From positions 992,001 through 1,056,000 of the forward strand of contig NZ_LT990039.1 in assembly GCF_900312975.1 (NCBI RefSeq): a DNA stretch of 64,000 nucleotides, in the 5' to 3' direction. Source of the stretch: Massilistercora timonensis (GTDB lineage: Bacteria > Bacillota > Clostridia > Lachnospirales > Lachnospiraceae). Numbering within the stretch: position 1 is the stretch's first letter; every line of letters begins with the position of its first letter. The notes beneath the pieces were generated by a model. That model saw nothing but the letters and a program-made list of their open reading frames with translations, did not search any database and was not told where the DNA came from. Below are positions 28,415 to 37,901 of the stretch, piece after piece. The translations under genes were made by a program, and so were the position numbers.

Positions 28415-30007
28415 ATGTATACTGTTATTGTCGCAGACGACGAAGAAGAGATCCGCAGAGGGATCATCAAAAAGGTAAAATGGGAGGAACTGGGATTCCA
28501 GGTCATCGGCGAGGCTGAGAACGGCGCGGACGCTCTGGAACTGGTGGAAAAACTGGAGCCGGACCTTCTGCTCACCGACATCCGGATGCCTTTCCTGTCC
28601 GGCATCGAACTGGCCCGGTCCGTGCGGGAAGTCTGCCCCACCGTGCAGATCGCGTTCTTAAGCGGATTCGATGATTTCTCCTACGCCCAGCAGGCCATCC
28701 AGTACAACATCATCAGCTATATGCTCAAGCCCATCTCCTCCCTGGAGCTGGAGGAGGAGCTTCGGAATATCAAATCCATTATCGACCGGAAATTCGAGGA
28801 GTTTAATTCCCAGGAACTGACCCAGAAACGAATGGAGAAGTCAGAATTTATCTTCCCCCTGCTTCTGGACGGTTTCCGGAAAGAGCCCACCCAGGCACAG
28901 ATCCTAAAGCTCCGCCAGGAAGCCCAGTCCTGCGGCCTTATCGGCGGCAGCGACCCGGAGGTCTACCGCTATGTGGTGCTGGTCACCAGCATCACAAATG
29001 AAGAGGGCGATCAGACCAACCGCTCCCACGTCCACGCCATTGACACCATTCTCAAGAAATACGTCCGCTATGCCAGCTGTTTCATGCAGGGGCGGGTGGT
29101 CTCTGTGCTGGCCGCCACAGACCGGGGATTCTCCAAGTATCTCCACATCATCGTGGATGAGATCGTACAGAGCATCCGCCGGATCCTGCACATGGAAGGA
29201 ACCGTAGGCGTCAGCCGCAGCACCGACAGCCTCCTGGGCTGCCGGGACTGCTACCTGGAAGCCATGAACGCCCTCAGCTACTCCTGGCAGAAAGAAGGGA
29301 ACGTCCACTTTATCGCAGACGAGGAGCCGGCGGAATCCATCAGCATGGCAGCCGTCGACGATGTGGTCTCCCGGACAGAGGAATTGCTGCGGGGCGGAAG
29401 CATGGAAGATCTCCAGGCTTTCCTGTCCTCCTTCTCTGGCCGGATCATAAGCGGAGAACTGTCCCCTGCAGCTGCGGACTTCCTGATCTCTCAGATGACC
29501 TCCGCCATACTCCGGGTCTTCTACGCGGTAGCCGGAGAACAGGCGGCCAAACACCTTCTGGAGCACATGGAATTCAAAGAATACCGGGAAGTGAGACAGG
29601 TAATGGAAGCCTATGACCGCTGCAGTTCCTTCTGTCTGAAAGTCAAGGAGCTCCTTCTGGAGCAGCGCAAAAAAAGCGGCGAAATCCTCTGCGACAAAGC
29701 CCTGGCTCTCATCCAGGAAAACTACGCCGACCCGGATCTCTCTGTGGTCAGCGTCAGCAACGAGATCGGCGTAAGCCCCAATTACTTAAGCGCCCTGATC
29801 AAGAAAACCACCGGCTGTACCTTTGTAGAACTTCTGACCCGCAAACGCATCGAAAAGGCCAGGGAACTGCTTCTTTGCACACCCAAGAAGATCTGGGAGA
29901 TCACAGAGGAATGCGGCTACCGGGACCAGCACTACTTCAGTTACTGCTTTAAGAAGGCAACCGGCATATCCCCCAACCAATGCAGGAAGGACGCAGGCAT
30001 AAAATGA
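28415..30007 (+). CDS. Response regulator with AraC-type output domain (YesN-like)
   Basis: A 530-residue regulator. The receiver has VADDEEE and phospho-acceptor Asp55 in TDIRMPF. A long central region follows, and a C-terminal AraC double helix-turn-helix (about 425-530; IGVSPNYLSALIKKTTG and CGYRDQHYFSYCFKKATGISP). It is the first gene of a plus-strand run, regulator, kinase, binding protein, then MglBAC transporter, and likely activates that transporter. Its stop TGA overlaps the kinase ATG (ATGA). Same architecture as the regulator at 22205-23812 but visibly more G+C rich and not a recent copy. Confidence 0.93.
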   Translation: MYTVIVADDEEEIRRGIIKKVKWEELGFQVIGEAENGADALELVEKLEPDLLLTDIRMPFLSGIELARSVREVCPTVQIAFLSGFDDFSYAQQAIQYNIISYMLKPISSLELEEELRNIKSIIDRKFEEFNSQELTQKRMEKSEFIFPLLLDGFRKEPTQAQILKLRQEAQSCGLIGGSDPEVYRYVVLVTSITNEEGDQTNRSHVHAIDTILKKYVRYASCFMQGRVVSVLAATDRGFSKYLHIIVDEIVQSIRRILHMEGTVGVSRSTDSLLGCRDCYLEAMNALSYSWQKEGNVHFIADEEPAESISMAAVDDVVSRTEELLRGGSMEDLQAFLSSFSGRIISGELSPAAADFLISQMTSAILRVFYAVAGEQAAKHLLEHMEFKEYREVRQVMEAYDRCSSFCLKVKELLLEQRKKSGEILCDKALALIQENYADPDLSVVSVSNEIGVSPNYLSALIKKTTGCTFVELLTRKRIEKARELLLCTPKKIWEITEECGYRDQHYFSYCFKKATGISPNQCRKDAGIK

Positions 30008-31716
30008 AAAACCAAGAGAAAACCAAACCACTGTCCCGTCTGTCTCTGTCTGCCATTTTCACCGTTCTGGTGTCAGCAATCGTGCTCATCACCTCCATCG
30101 TCACCGTCCTGATGTTTATCGGCGTCTACCGGGACGAGGTGGAACAAAACGCGGTGACCAGCAGCGAGCAGGCCGTCTCCCAGGTGGAGAGTATGGTACA
30201 GTCCTATATTTATGATATGGAAACAGTCATGGATACCATCGTGGACGCCCTGGAAGGCCCGGATCAGGATTATGACCGCTTCCTTCAGAGCCTGGTGGAG
30301 ATCCGGGAGGATGTGGTCGCTGTCATGATCTATGATGAAAACGGAGAGATCCTGGATCTGTGGTCCAACGGACAGACGCTGAAAGATCCCTTTTATCAGA
30401 ACCTTTCTTATACAGAACTTACCGACGACAGCCTCCACGTAAGCAAGCCCCATGTGGAAACCCTTTTTGAAGGATACTATCCCTGGGTGGTCACTATCTC
30501 CCAGAACCTGACAGACCACAGCGGATCCCGGTATCAGGCCGCGGTGGACATCCGCTTCTCCAGCATTTCCAACTATGTGGACAATGTAGGGATCGGGCCT
30601 CACGGATACTGTTATATCGAAGACACCAGCGGGAACATCATTTACCATCCCCAGCAGCAGCTGATCTACTCCGGGCTGAAGGAAGAGGAGAAAGCCCGGG
30701 ACAAAGACGGCGTTCAGATGGAGGCCACCGCTATCCACACCGTCCGCACCCTGGAGGACAGCGACTGGAGGATCGTAGGCGTATGCTACGTAGATGAGAT
30801 GATCACCACCCGCATGGAGACCATGGTAGGTTTCCTGATCCTGATCCTGATCATCGTGATCACCGCCACCTTGTTCACCGGGCTTCTGATCTCCTATATC
30901 TTCGCCCGCCCTGCAAGAGAACTTGCCATCGCCATGCGGGCCTTTGAGCAGGATACAGAAAACTTCACCTACAGCCAGGTCCAGGGAACAGAAGAGATCA
31001 ACGCTCTCTCCAGTTCATTTGGCCACATGGTGCTTCAGATCCAGGATCTGATGGAACAGGTTCGCCAGGAAGAGATCACCCTCAGGAAAACGGAGCTGAA
31101 AGCGCTGCAGGCCCAGATCAACCCTCACTTCCTCTACAATACCCTGGACGCCATCGCCTGGCTGTGCGAAGACGGACGGGCCAAGGATGCAGAGGACATG
31201 GTCACTTCTCTGGCCCGGCTGTTCCGTATCAGCATCAGCAAGGGCCACGAGCTGATCACCATTGAAAAGGAGATCCAGCACGCCCAGAGTTATCTGCGGA
31301 TCGAACAGTTCCGCTACAAGAACCAGTTTACCTACACCTTTGATGTGGACCCGGAATGTCTTTCCTACCTGTGCAACAAGATCACCCTCCAGCCCATCAT
31401 CGAGAATGCCATCTACCACGGCCTCAACCGCATGGTGGACGAGGGACAGATCCAGATCACCATCCGCCAGGAAGGGGATGACCTCCTTCTGTCTGTAGAG
31501 GACAACGGCATCGGAATGCCCCCGGAGAAATGCCGGGAGATCCTGCACAAAGAGCCAGGAGACCGGACCGGCATCGGCATCAAGAACGTCAACGACCGGA
31601 TCAAGATCTATTTCGGGGAAAAATACGGTCTCATCATCACCAGTGAGCTGGACGAGGGAACCCGAGTGGATATCCGTATGCCTAAGATCACAAAGGAGGA
31701 CTACGATGGAAAATAA
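30004..31716 (+). CDS. Sensor histidine kinase with Cache-type sensor domain (YesM/LytS-like)
   Basis: A 570-residue membrane kinase. Helix one spans about residues 15-40. A large extracytoplasmic domain of Cache type spans 42-270 (GPHGYCYIEDTSGNIIYHP near 200). Helix two is near 277-303, followed by HAMP. The kinase motif INPHFLYNT has His376, and the HATPase has PIIENAIYHG and EDNGIGMP. The ATG overlapping the regulator stop is chosen over an in-frame ATG 24 bases earlier. It overlaps the next gene, a membrane-anchored sugar-binding protein that probably presents ligand to it, as XylFII does for LytS in Clostridium beijerinckii. Confidence 0.92.
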   Translation: MKNQEKTKPLSRLSLSAIFTVLVSAIVLITSIVTVLMFIGVYRDEVEQNAVTSSEQAVSQVESMVQSYIYDMETVMDTIVDALEGPDQDYDRFLQSLVEIREDVVAVMIYDENGEILDLWSNGQTLKDPFYQNLSYTELTDDSLHVSKPHVETLFEGYYPWVVTISQNLTDHSGSRYQAAVDIRFSSISNYVDNVGIGPHGYCYIEDTSGNIIYHPQQQLIYSGLKEEEKARDKDGVQMEATAIHTVRTLEDSDWRIVGVCYVDEMITTRMETMVGFLILILIIVITATLFTGLLISYIFARPARELAIAMRAFEQDTENFTYSQVQGTEEINALSSSFGHMVLQIQDLMEQVRQEEITLRKTELKALQAQINPHFLYNTLDAIAWLCEDGRAKDAEDMVTSLARLFRISISKGHELITIEKEIQHAQSYLRIEQFRYKNQFTYTFDVDPECLSYLCNKITLQPIIENAIYHGLNRMVDEGQIQITIRQEGDDLLLSVEDNGIGMPPEKCREILHKEPGDRTGIGIKNVNDRIKIYFGEKYGLIITSELDEGTRVDIRMPKITKEDYDGK

Positions 31717-32713
31717 AAAACGCAGACTTCTGGCCGTTCTCTTCCTCCTCTTCTGCCTCCTTGGCATCGCCGCCCTCTACGGCCAGGCCCGGCAGCCCGC
31801 AGAAGGAACCGGCGGACATTCTTCCAACCGGCAGAAGGTTACGCTCATTGCCAAATCTACGGAATCCGCCTTCTGGAAATCCGTTTTCGCCGGAGCCAGC
31901 GCGGCCGGGACCGAATATAATATGGAACTGCTCTGCCAGGGCGCGGACAACGAGGAAGATTACAAGAGCCAGAACCAGATGATCGACAACACCGTCGCGG
32001 ACGGCGCGGACGCCATCCTCTTCTCTGCCATTGATTATGAAGAAAACGCCGCCGCCATCGACCGGGCGGCCGAGGCCGGGGTGCGTATCATTGTCATTGA
32101 CAGCGATGTAAACAGCGACCAGGTGGAATGCCGGATCGGAACCGATAATTATCAGGCCGGATGCCTGGCCGGCGAAGCTGCACTGGACTCGGACGCTTCC
32201 GCCCTCAACGTGGGCATCGTCAACTTTGACGCCACCACCGAGAACGGGCAGAGCCGGGAGAAGGGCTTCCGGGATACCGTCTTCCAGGACGACCGGGTAA
32301 CCCTTATTGATTCTGTCAATTCCAACTCCACCATCGCCGCTGCCAAAAAGGCAACTCTGCAGATGCTGGAAGACCATCCGGAGATCAACGTACTGACCAC
32401 CTTCAACGAATGGACTACCCTGGGCGTGGGATACGCCATCCGGGAGGCCGGGGCCGCCAGCCGCATCCGCCTGGTAGCCTTCGACAGCAATGTGGTCTCC
32501 GTGGACATGCTGGAAACCGGCGAAGTAGACGCCCTGGTGGTCCAGAACCCCTACGCCATCGGCTATCTGGGCGTAGAGACCGCCTACCGGCTTCTGAACG
32601 GGCAGAAGCTCCCCTCCCCGGAGATCGATACCTCCACCATGTTGGTAACGAAAGAAAACATGTATACCGAAGAATCTCAGCGCCTCCTTTTCTCCTTCGA
32701 TGAGATCAAGTAG
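31706..32713 (+). CDS. Membrane-anchored sugar-binding protein for the sensor kinase (XylFII/YtfQ-like)
   Basis: A 335-residue Peripla_BP_4 protein. It starts with a charged, strongly hydrophobic segment (residues 5-27) but has no lipobox Cys, so it is likely held by an uncleaved membrane anchor. Two lobes follow, with AILFSAIDYEENAAAIDRA and the hinge region VVQNPYAIGYLG. AAAGGAGGA lies before the ATG, and the start overlaps the end of the kinase gene by 11 bp. Position and lack of lipobox suggest a sensing role rather than transport, by analogy with the XylFII-LytS/YesN system. The sugar ligand is unknown. Confidence 0.82.
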   Translation: MENKKRRLLAVLFLLFCLLGIAALYGQARQPAEGTGGHSSNRQKVTLIAKSTESAFWKSVFAGASAAGTEYNMELLCQGADNEEDYKSQNQMIDNTVADGADAILFSAIDYEENAAAIDRAAEAGVRIIVIDSDVNSDQVECRIGTDNYQAGCLAGEAALDSDASALNVGIVNFDATTENGQSREKGFRDTVFQDDRVTLIDSVNSNSTIAAAKKATLQMLEDHPEINVLTTFNEWTTLGVGYAIREAGAASRIRLVAFDSNVVSVDMLETGEVDALVVQNPYAIGYLGVETAYRLLNGQKLPSPEIDTSTMLVTKENMYTEESQRLLFSFDEIK

Positions 32714-32814
32714 GATTTCGAACCTTTTTGGGAGTTTATCCCATGTCAATTGAACAGCGAACAAGATATACTCTCCTTAAACATTTTAAGTACCAAAAAG
32801 GAGGGTATATTTTT

Positions 32815-33939
32815 ATGAAAAAGAGAATCATGGCAATGCTCCTTTGCGTAGCAATGGTAGCGGCAATGGCTGTCGGCTGCGGCGGCGGATCTGACAGCAG
32901 CGAAGGCGGAGACGGCGGAGCAAAATCCGACCTGAACATCGGCGTCTTCTATTACACTTACGCGGACACCTACATTGCTTCCGTTCGTACTGCTCTTGAC
33001 GCGCAGCTGGACGAGATGGGTGTTACCTATCAGGATTATGACGCAAACAACAACCAGACCACACAGAACGAGCAGATCGATACCGCCATCCAGACCGGCG
33101 CTAACCTTCTGATCGTAAATATCGTTACTTCTGGTTCCAACGATGCTTCTACTCAGATCATCGACAAGGCAAAAGCTGCCGACATTCCGGTAATCTTCTT
33201 CAACCGTGCTGTTGAGGACGAGAAGAGTGAAGAGGGAACCATCCTTGGATCTTATGAGAAATGTGCCTTTGTAGGAACCGACGCTCCGGAAGCCGGACAT
33301 ATGCAGGGCGAGATGATCGGAAACTACCTGGTAGAGAACTACGACAAGGTTGACCTGAACGGCGACGGAACCATCTCCTACGCAATGTTCATGGGACAGC
33401 TTGGAAACGCAGAAGCAATCTACCGTACCCAGTTTGCTGTAGAAGATGCAGACAAGATCCTGGAAGAGGCCGGCAAACCGGCGCTGTCCTTCTTCGATCC
33501 CGCTAACCCGGACAAATACCAGGTTGACCAGGATGGAGCATGGAGCGCAACTGCTGCCAACAACTACATGACCACCAACCTGTCTCAGTACAATGAAGGC
33601 AACAACAACATGATCGAGCTGATCATCTGCAACAACGACGGTATGGCTGAGGGCGCGATCGCCGCTCTCAACGACAAGGGCTACAACACCGGCGACGACA
33701 AGATGATCCCGGTATTCGGTGTTGACGCTACAGACGCTGCCAAGAAGCTGATCGCTGACGGCAAGATGGTAGGAACCATCAAGCAGGACGCAGAAGGAAT
33801 GGCTGCCTGCATCGCTGACCTGGCACAGAACGTAGGTGACGGCAAGGATCTCATGGACGGAACAGACGATTACAACATCTCTGAGAACGTTCCTAACAAG
33901 ATCTTTATCCCATACGGAATCTACACCGGAGAGGAATAA
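32815..33939 (+). CDS. mglB: Galactose/glucose-type ABC binding lipoprotein
   Basis: A 374-residue binding protein with a lipoprotein signal (AVGCGGG, Cys22) and a low-complexity linker. It has a calcium-binding loop DLNGDGTIS near residue 180, matching the loop in E. coli MglB (DLNKDGQIQ). [10 protein letters not shown] and VFGVDAT complete the galactose-binding pattern. An in-frame upstream start is rejected because AAGGAGG precedes this ATG. It feeds the MglA/MglC pair downstream. A hairpin after its stop probably keeps its mRNA in excess. Ligand could be galactose, glucose or a methyl-galactoside. Confidence 0.9.
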   Translation: MKKRIMAMLLCVAMVAAMAVGCGGGSDSSEGGDGGAKSDLNIGVFYYTYADTYIASVRTALDAQLDEMGVTYQDYDANNNQTTQNEQIDTAIQTGANLLIVNIVTSGSNDASTQIIDKAKAADIPVIFFNRAVEDEKSEEGTILGSYEKCAFVGTDAPEAGHMQGEMIGNYLVENYDKVDLNGDGTISYAMFMGQLGNAEAIYRTQFAVEDADKILEEAGKPALSFFDPANPDKYQVDQDGAWSATAANNYMTTNLSQYNEGNNNMIELIICNNDGMAEGAIAALNDKGYNTGDDKMIPVFGVDATDAAKKLIADGKMVGTIKQDAEGMAACIADLAQNVGDGKDLMDGTDDYNISENVPNKIFIPYGIYTGEE

Positions 33940-33968
33940 AACAGCATACTTTTGCATGCCAAAAACAG

Positions 33969-34005
33969 AGAAAGCGGCCGCCACATAAAGGTGGCTGCTT
34001 TCTTT
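33969..34005 (+). terminator. Attenuating hairpin between mglB and mglA
   Basis: An imperfect stem (GAAAGCGGCCGCCAC with GGTGGCTGCTTTC) followed by a T-rich TTTCTTTC tail, 30 bases after mglB and 30 before mglA. Partial termination here would give more binding protein than ATPase. Confidence 0.65.
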
Positions 34006-34031
34006 CAAGTCAAAAGAATGGAGGAATAATC

Positions 34032-35531
34032 ATGGGACAGGAAGTTCTTCTGCAGATGAAAAATATCAGCAAAGAATTCCCAGGCGTAAAAGCTTTGGAC
34101 AACGTCTCGCTGACCCTGAAAAGGGGGACGGTACACGCCTTGATGGGGGAGAACGGAGCCGGCAAATCCACACTGATGAAGTGTCTGTTCGGTATGTACA
34201 GTAAAGACAGCGGAACGATTGAACTGGAGGGGAAGGAAGTCTCCTTCAAAAACTCCAAGGAGGCGCTGGAAAGCGGCGTAGCCATGGTCCATCAGGAACT
34301 GAACCAGGCCCTGAAGCGCAACGTTATGGACAACATCTGGCTTGGCCGTTATCCGAAGATCGGCGGCCTCATGGTAAACGAGAAAAAAATCTATCAGGAT
34401 ACACTGGATGTATTCAAAGAACTGGAGATCGATGTGGATCCCAAGCGGATCATGAGCACCATGCCGGTCTCCCAGCGGCAGATGGTGGAAATTGCCAAGG
34501 CAGTCTCCTTCCAGTCAAAAGTCATCGTATTTGACGAGCCTACCTCTTCCCTTACAGAAGAAGAAGTAGAGCATCTCTTCCGGATCATCAACATGCTCCG
34601 GGACAGAGGCGTAGGTATCATCTATATCTCCCACAAGATGGCAGAGATCAAACGGATCTCCGACGAGATCACCATCATGCGGGACGGAACCTGGGTAACT
34701 ACGAAACCGGCTGACGAGCTTTCCATGGACGACATTATCCGTCTGATGGTAGGACGAGAACTGACCAACCAGTTCCCGCCAAAGACTAACAAGCCCGGCG
34801 AAGTCGCCCTGGAAGTAGAGCACCTGACTGCTCAGTACTCTCTTCTCAAGGACGTGTCCTTCACCGCCAGAAAGGGCGAGATCCTAGGGATCGCCGGACT
34901 GGACGGCAGCGGACGTACCGAGACCCTGGAGAACATCTTTGGAATCGCCACCCGCAGGGACGGCGTGATCAAACTGGACGGCAAGGTGGTGAAGAACCGC
35001 AACGCCCGGGAATCCATCAAAAACGGATTCGCACTCCTTACAGAGGAGCGGCGGGCAACCGGTATCTTCGGAATCCTGAACATCCGGGAGAACACGGTAA
35101 TCTCAAGTCTTAAGAAACACAAGAAAGCAGGATTTTATCTCAGCGAAAAGTCCATGAAAGCTGACACGCAGTGGTCCATCGACGCCATGCACACCAAGAC
35201 TCCTACTCAGGAGACCAAGATCCGGGCGCTGTCCGGCGGTAATCAGCAGAAGGTTATCCTGGGCCGGTGGCTTCTGACAGATCCGGAAGTCCTGCTTCTG
35301 GACGAACCCACCCGAGGGATCGACGTAGGCGCGAAATACGAGATCTATCAGCTGATCCTGGACCTTGCAAACCGTGATAAAGTGGTAATCGTAGTGTCCT
35401 CGGAAATGCCTGAGCTTCTTGGGATCTGTGACCGGATCCTGGTTATGTCAGGCGGACGCCTGGCCGGAGAAGTAGGCGCCGGGGAGACCACACAGGAAGA
35501 GATCATGGCACTTGCCGCAAAATATGTATAG
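34032..35531 (+). CDS. mglA: Galactose-type sugar ABC transporter ATPase
   Basis: A 499-residue double ABC ATPase. Half one: [21 protein letters not shown] signature, [11 protein letters not shown]-loop SHK. Half two: GLDGSGRTE, a full LSGGNQQK signature and [13 protein letters not shown]. It energises the MglC permease for uptake of the sugar bound by MglB. A GGAGGAATAATC ribosome site precedes the ATG, and the gene ends 18 bp before mglC. All motifs are normal for MglA. Confidence 0.93.
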   Translation: MGQEVLLQMKNISKEFPGVKALDNVSLTLKRGTVHALMGENGAGKSTLMKCLFGMYSKDSGTIELEGKEVSFKNSKEALESGVAMVHQELNQALKRNVMDNIWLGRYPKIGGLMVNEKKIYQDTLDVFKELEIDVDPKRIMSTMPVSQRQMVEIAKAVSFQSKVIVFDEPTSSLTEEEVEHLFRIINMLRDRGVGIIYISHKMAEIKRISDEITIMRDGTWVTTKPADELSMDDIIRLMVGRELTNQFPPKTNKPGEVALEVEHLTAQYSLLKDVSFTARKGEILGIAGLDGSGRTETLENIFGIATRRDGVIKLDGKVVKNRNARESIKNGFALLTEERRATGIFGILNIRENTVISSLKKHKKAGFYLSEKSMKADTQWSIDAMHTKTPTQETKIRALSGGNQQKVILGRWLLTDPEVLLLDEPTRGIDVGAKYEIYQLILDLANRDKVVIVVSSEMPELLGICDRILVMSGGRLAGEVGAGETTQEEIMALAAKYV

Positions 35532-35549
35532 AGGAGGCCGGTTTTTGAA

Positions 35550-36620
35550 ATGAAGACAATCGACAATCTTAAGAAGCGTTACGCTGCCTTTCAGGCGCTG
35601 GACGCCAGAGATAAAAAGACATTTTGGAAAGAATTTTCCCTGAATAACGCACTGTACGTACTGATCATCGCGGCGATCATTTACACCGCGATCCAGAATC
35701 CGAACTTTGTAACTACATCATCTATCGTAAATATCATCGCCCTGTCCGCGGCAAACATTCCTATCGCGGTAGGTATCGCGGGAACCATCGTACTTACCGG
35801 TACGGACCTTTCCGCCGGCCGTGTGGTAGGTCTTACGGCGTGTATCTCCGCCTCCCTTCTGCAGGCGGTAGACTACCCCACCAAGATCTTCCCGGACCTG
35901 GGCGTAGTTCCCATCCCGCTGGTAATCCTGATCGTTGTGGCTGTAGGAGCCCTGGTAGGACTGGTAAACGGTTTCTTCGTAGCCCGGTTTAACCTGCACC
36001 CCTTCATCGTAACCCTGGCGACCCAGCTGATCGTATACGGTATCCTGCTGATGTACATCATGATCAACGGCAACAACGGACAGCCTCTCTCCGGACTGGA
36101 CCAGTCCTTCAAGGACTTCGTTACCGGAAGCATCCTGAAGATCGGCGGCGTTCCCATTCCCAACTATGTATGGTACGCCTGCTTCATCATTGCTCTGATG
36201 TGGTTCATCTGGAACAAGACCTCTTTCGGCAAGAACATGTTTGCCGTAGGTTCTAACCCGGAGGCCGCCAACGTATCTGGTGTAAACGTTGCCAAGACCA
36301 TCATCCTGGTACATACTCTGGCAGGCGCCATGTACGCCATCACCGGATTCATCGAGTCCGCCCGTATCGGCTCCAACCAGGCCGGAACCGGTCTGAACTA
36401 CGAATGTGACGCCATCGCCGCCTGTGTAATCGGTGGTGTATCCTTCGTCGGTGGTACCGGTAAGATCCGCGGCGTAGTCCTTGGTGTATTCATCCTGAGG
36501 ATCATCTTCGTAGCCCTGCAGTTCCTGGCTATCAACCAGAGCCTGCAGTACGTGATCAAGGGTCTCATCATCCTGGTAGCATGTGCCATCGATATGAGAA
36601 AATATCTTGTCCGCAAATAA
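35550..36620 (+). CDS. mglC: Galactose-type sugar ABC transporter permease
   Basis: A 356-residue membrane protein of the RbsC/MglC family with about ten helices and a 35-residue charged N-terminal extension (MKTIDNLKKRY...) like other clostridial MglC proteins. Motifs: GIAGTIVLTGTDLSAGRVVG, VSGVNVAKT and the GGVSFVGGTGKIRG coupling loop. It pairs with the adjacent MglA and MglB. The next gene, a small membrane protein, begins 30 bp later and looks cotranscribed. Confidence 0.93.
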   Translation: MKTIDNLKKRYAAFQALDARDKKTFWKEFSLNNALYVLIIAAIIYTAIQNPNFVTTSSIVNIIALSAANIPIAVGIAGTIVLTGTDLSAGRVVGLTACISASLLQAVDYPTKIFPDLGVVPIPLVILIVVAVGALVGLVNGFFVARFNLHPFIVTLATQLIVYGILLMYIMINGNNGQPLSGLDQSFKDFVTGSILKIGGVPIPNYVWYACFIIALMWFIWNKTSFGKNMFAVGSNPEAANVSGVNVAKTIILVHTLAGAMYAITGFIESARIGSNQAGTGLNYECDAIAACVIGGVSFVGGTGKIRGVVLGVFILRIIFVALQFLAINQSLQYVIKGLIILVACAIDMRKYLVRK

Positions 36621-36649
36621 GCAAAGATCCTGGAAGGAGGAACGAGAAG

Positions 36650-36943
36650 ATGGAAGAAAAGAATCTGCAACAGCAGGAATCACAGGAAACAGACACTCCC
36701 GTTACAAACAAGGAGCCGGAATGGAAGAACAAGGCCCGGCCGGCCATTTACACCATGGCTGGATTCTATCTGGCCTATCTGTCCTGGCAGATGTTCCACG
36801 AGATCTCCAAGACAACCGGAAGCGAACAGACCATCATGATCGTTTCTTCTATCCTGTTCGCCGTGATCGGTCTGGGCGGTATCCTGTTTGGCCTGACAGC
36901 AGGCTGGCGCGCCGCCAGAGACCAGCGACGGAAACAGCAATAA
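36650..36943 (+). CDS. Small membrane protein at the end of the mgl operon
   Basis: A 97-residue protein not recognised as a known family. A polar Glu/Gln-rich N terminus (1-30) is followed by two predicted membrane helices (about 33-50 and 62-85) and a basic tail (WRAARDQRRKQQ). GGAAGGAGG lies nine bases before the ATG; an earlier in-frame start would overlap mglC. It is followed directly by a strong terminator, so it is the last gene of the mgl operon. Position suggests an accessory subunit of the transporter or its sensor, but nothing in the sequence proves this. Confidence 0.75.
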   Translation: MEEKNLQQQESQETDTPVTNKEPEWKNKARPAIYTMAGFYLAYLSWQMFHEISKTTGSEQTIMIVSSILFAVIGLGGILFGLTAGWRAARDQRRKQQ

Positions 36944-36945
36944 TA

Positions 36946-36983
36946 AAGAGGGACTGGCTGCATGCCAGTCCCTCTTCTTTTTT
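36946..36983 (+). terminator. Terminator of the mgl operon
   Basis: A perfect 13 bp stem (36946-36958 with 36964-36976), a five-base loop and the tail CTTTTTT. It lies two bases after the stop codon, between convergent genes, and may also limit read-through from the aquaporin gene. Confidence 0.92.
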
Positions 36984-36997
36984 GCATTTCTAAATTC

Positions 36998-37708
36998 TTA
37001 CTTCTCCTCGGAAGCCTCTTCCTTCTCCTTGCACAGCAGGCCGTAGATCATTGCGGCGATCGCAGCTCCTACCAGCGGTCCTACGATGAATACCCATACC
37101 TGGGACAGCGCGGTTCCGTTGCCTACCAGAAGAGCCGGGCCAAAGCTTCTTGCCGGGTTAACAGAAGTTCCGGTAAGCGGGATACCAAGAATGTGTACAA
37201 AGGTCAGTGTCAGACCAATCACCAGGCCGGCAACTGTTCCGGTCTTAGCCTTGGCAGTCACGCCCAGGATGGTGAATACAAACACGAAGGTCAGGATGAT
37301 CTCTACCAGCAGGGCTCCAGCCATATTAAGGCCCACATAGGAAACCTCGTCATAACCGTTCTGTCCAAGTCCTACCTCTGCTACTGCTCCAAGGCCTGTG
37401 CAGGTGATGATCCCGTACAGGATGCCAGCTCCCGCGATGCCGCCCAGGAACTGAGCGATCACATAACCCACAAAATCCTTCGCGGTCATTCCTTTATTCA
37501 AAAATACTCCCAAAGATACTGCCGGATTAATATGGCATCCAGATACATCCCCGATCACATAGGCCATCGCTACGATAGAAAGCCCAAACGCCATAGCAAT
37601 CCCAAAGATTCCCAGCGCTCCGTCGATTCCCCCGGAGATTGCCGCCGATCCGCAGCCAAATAATGTCAATACCAGTGTTCCGATAAATTCTGCAACATAT
37701 TTTTTCAT
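36998..37708 (-). CDS. aqpZ: Aquaporin, water-channel type
   Basis: A 236-residue MIP-family channel with six helices and both NPA boxes (HINPAVSLG and TSVNPARSFGP). The selectivity filter positions look like AqpZ rather than GlpF: Phe in IAMAFGL, His in TFVHILGIP, and Arg after the second NPA. It should pass water rather than glycerol. AAGGAGGG lies upstream of the ATG. It is divergent from a LytTR two-component system with 193 bp between them; TTTCCG and TATAAA 17 bp apart near 37752 may form its promoter. The tail is rich in Lys and Glu. Confidence 0.92.
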   Translation of the reverse strand: MKKYVAEFIGTLVLTLFGCGSAAISGGIDGALGIFGIAMAFGLSIVAMAYVIGDVSGCHINPAVSLGVFLNKGMTAKDFVGYVIAQFLGGIAGAGILYGIITCTGLGAVAEVGLGQNGYDEVSYVGLNMAGALLVEIILTFVFVFTILGVTAKAKTGTVAGLVIGLTLTFVHILGIPLTGTSVNPARSFGPALLVGNGTALSQVWVFIVGPLVGAAIAAMIYGLLCKEKEEASEEK

Positions 37709-37848
37709 TTTTTATTCCCTCCTTCGTAATTTGCACAAGCACCTTTATACACGATTCTGCCTGTCTCGGAAACCCTTTTACTGTTATTGACACTTTTTTA
37801 CTGGTTGTAGGTTTTTGTCGAAAACTATAATATGTTAATATAAAAATG

Positions 37849-37869
37849 AATGTGTCTCCCTGACACATT
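37849..37869 (+). promoter_or_regulatory. Perfect inverted repeat in the LytTR system leader
   Basis: AATGTGTC-TCCCT-GACACATT, an 8 bp perfect inverted repeat 33 bp before the response regulator start, just after an A+T-rich promoter-like stretch. It could be an operator or an mRNA hairpin. The rest of 37709-37901 holds only candidate promoters. Confidence 0.45.
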
Positions 37870-37901
37870 TCATTCTTGGTGCAAATATTGGGGGGTATTT
37901 T

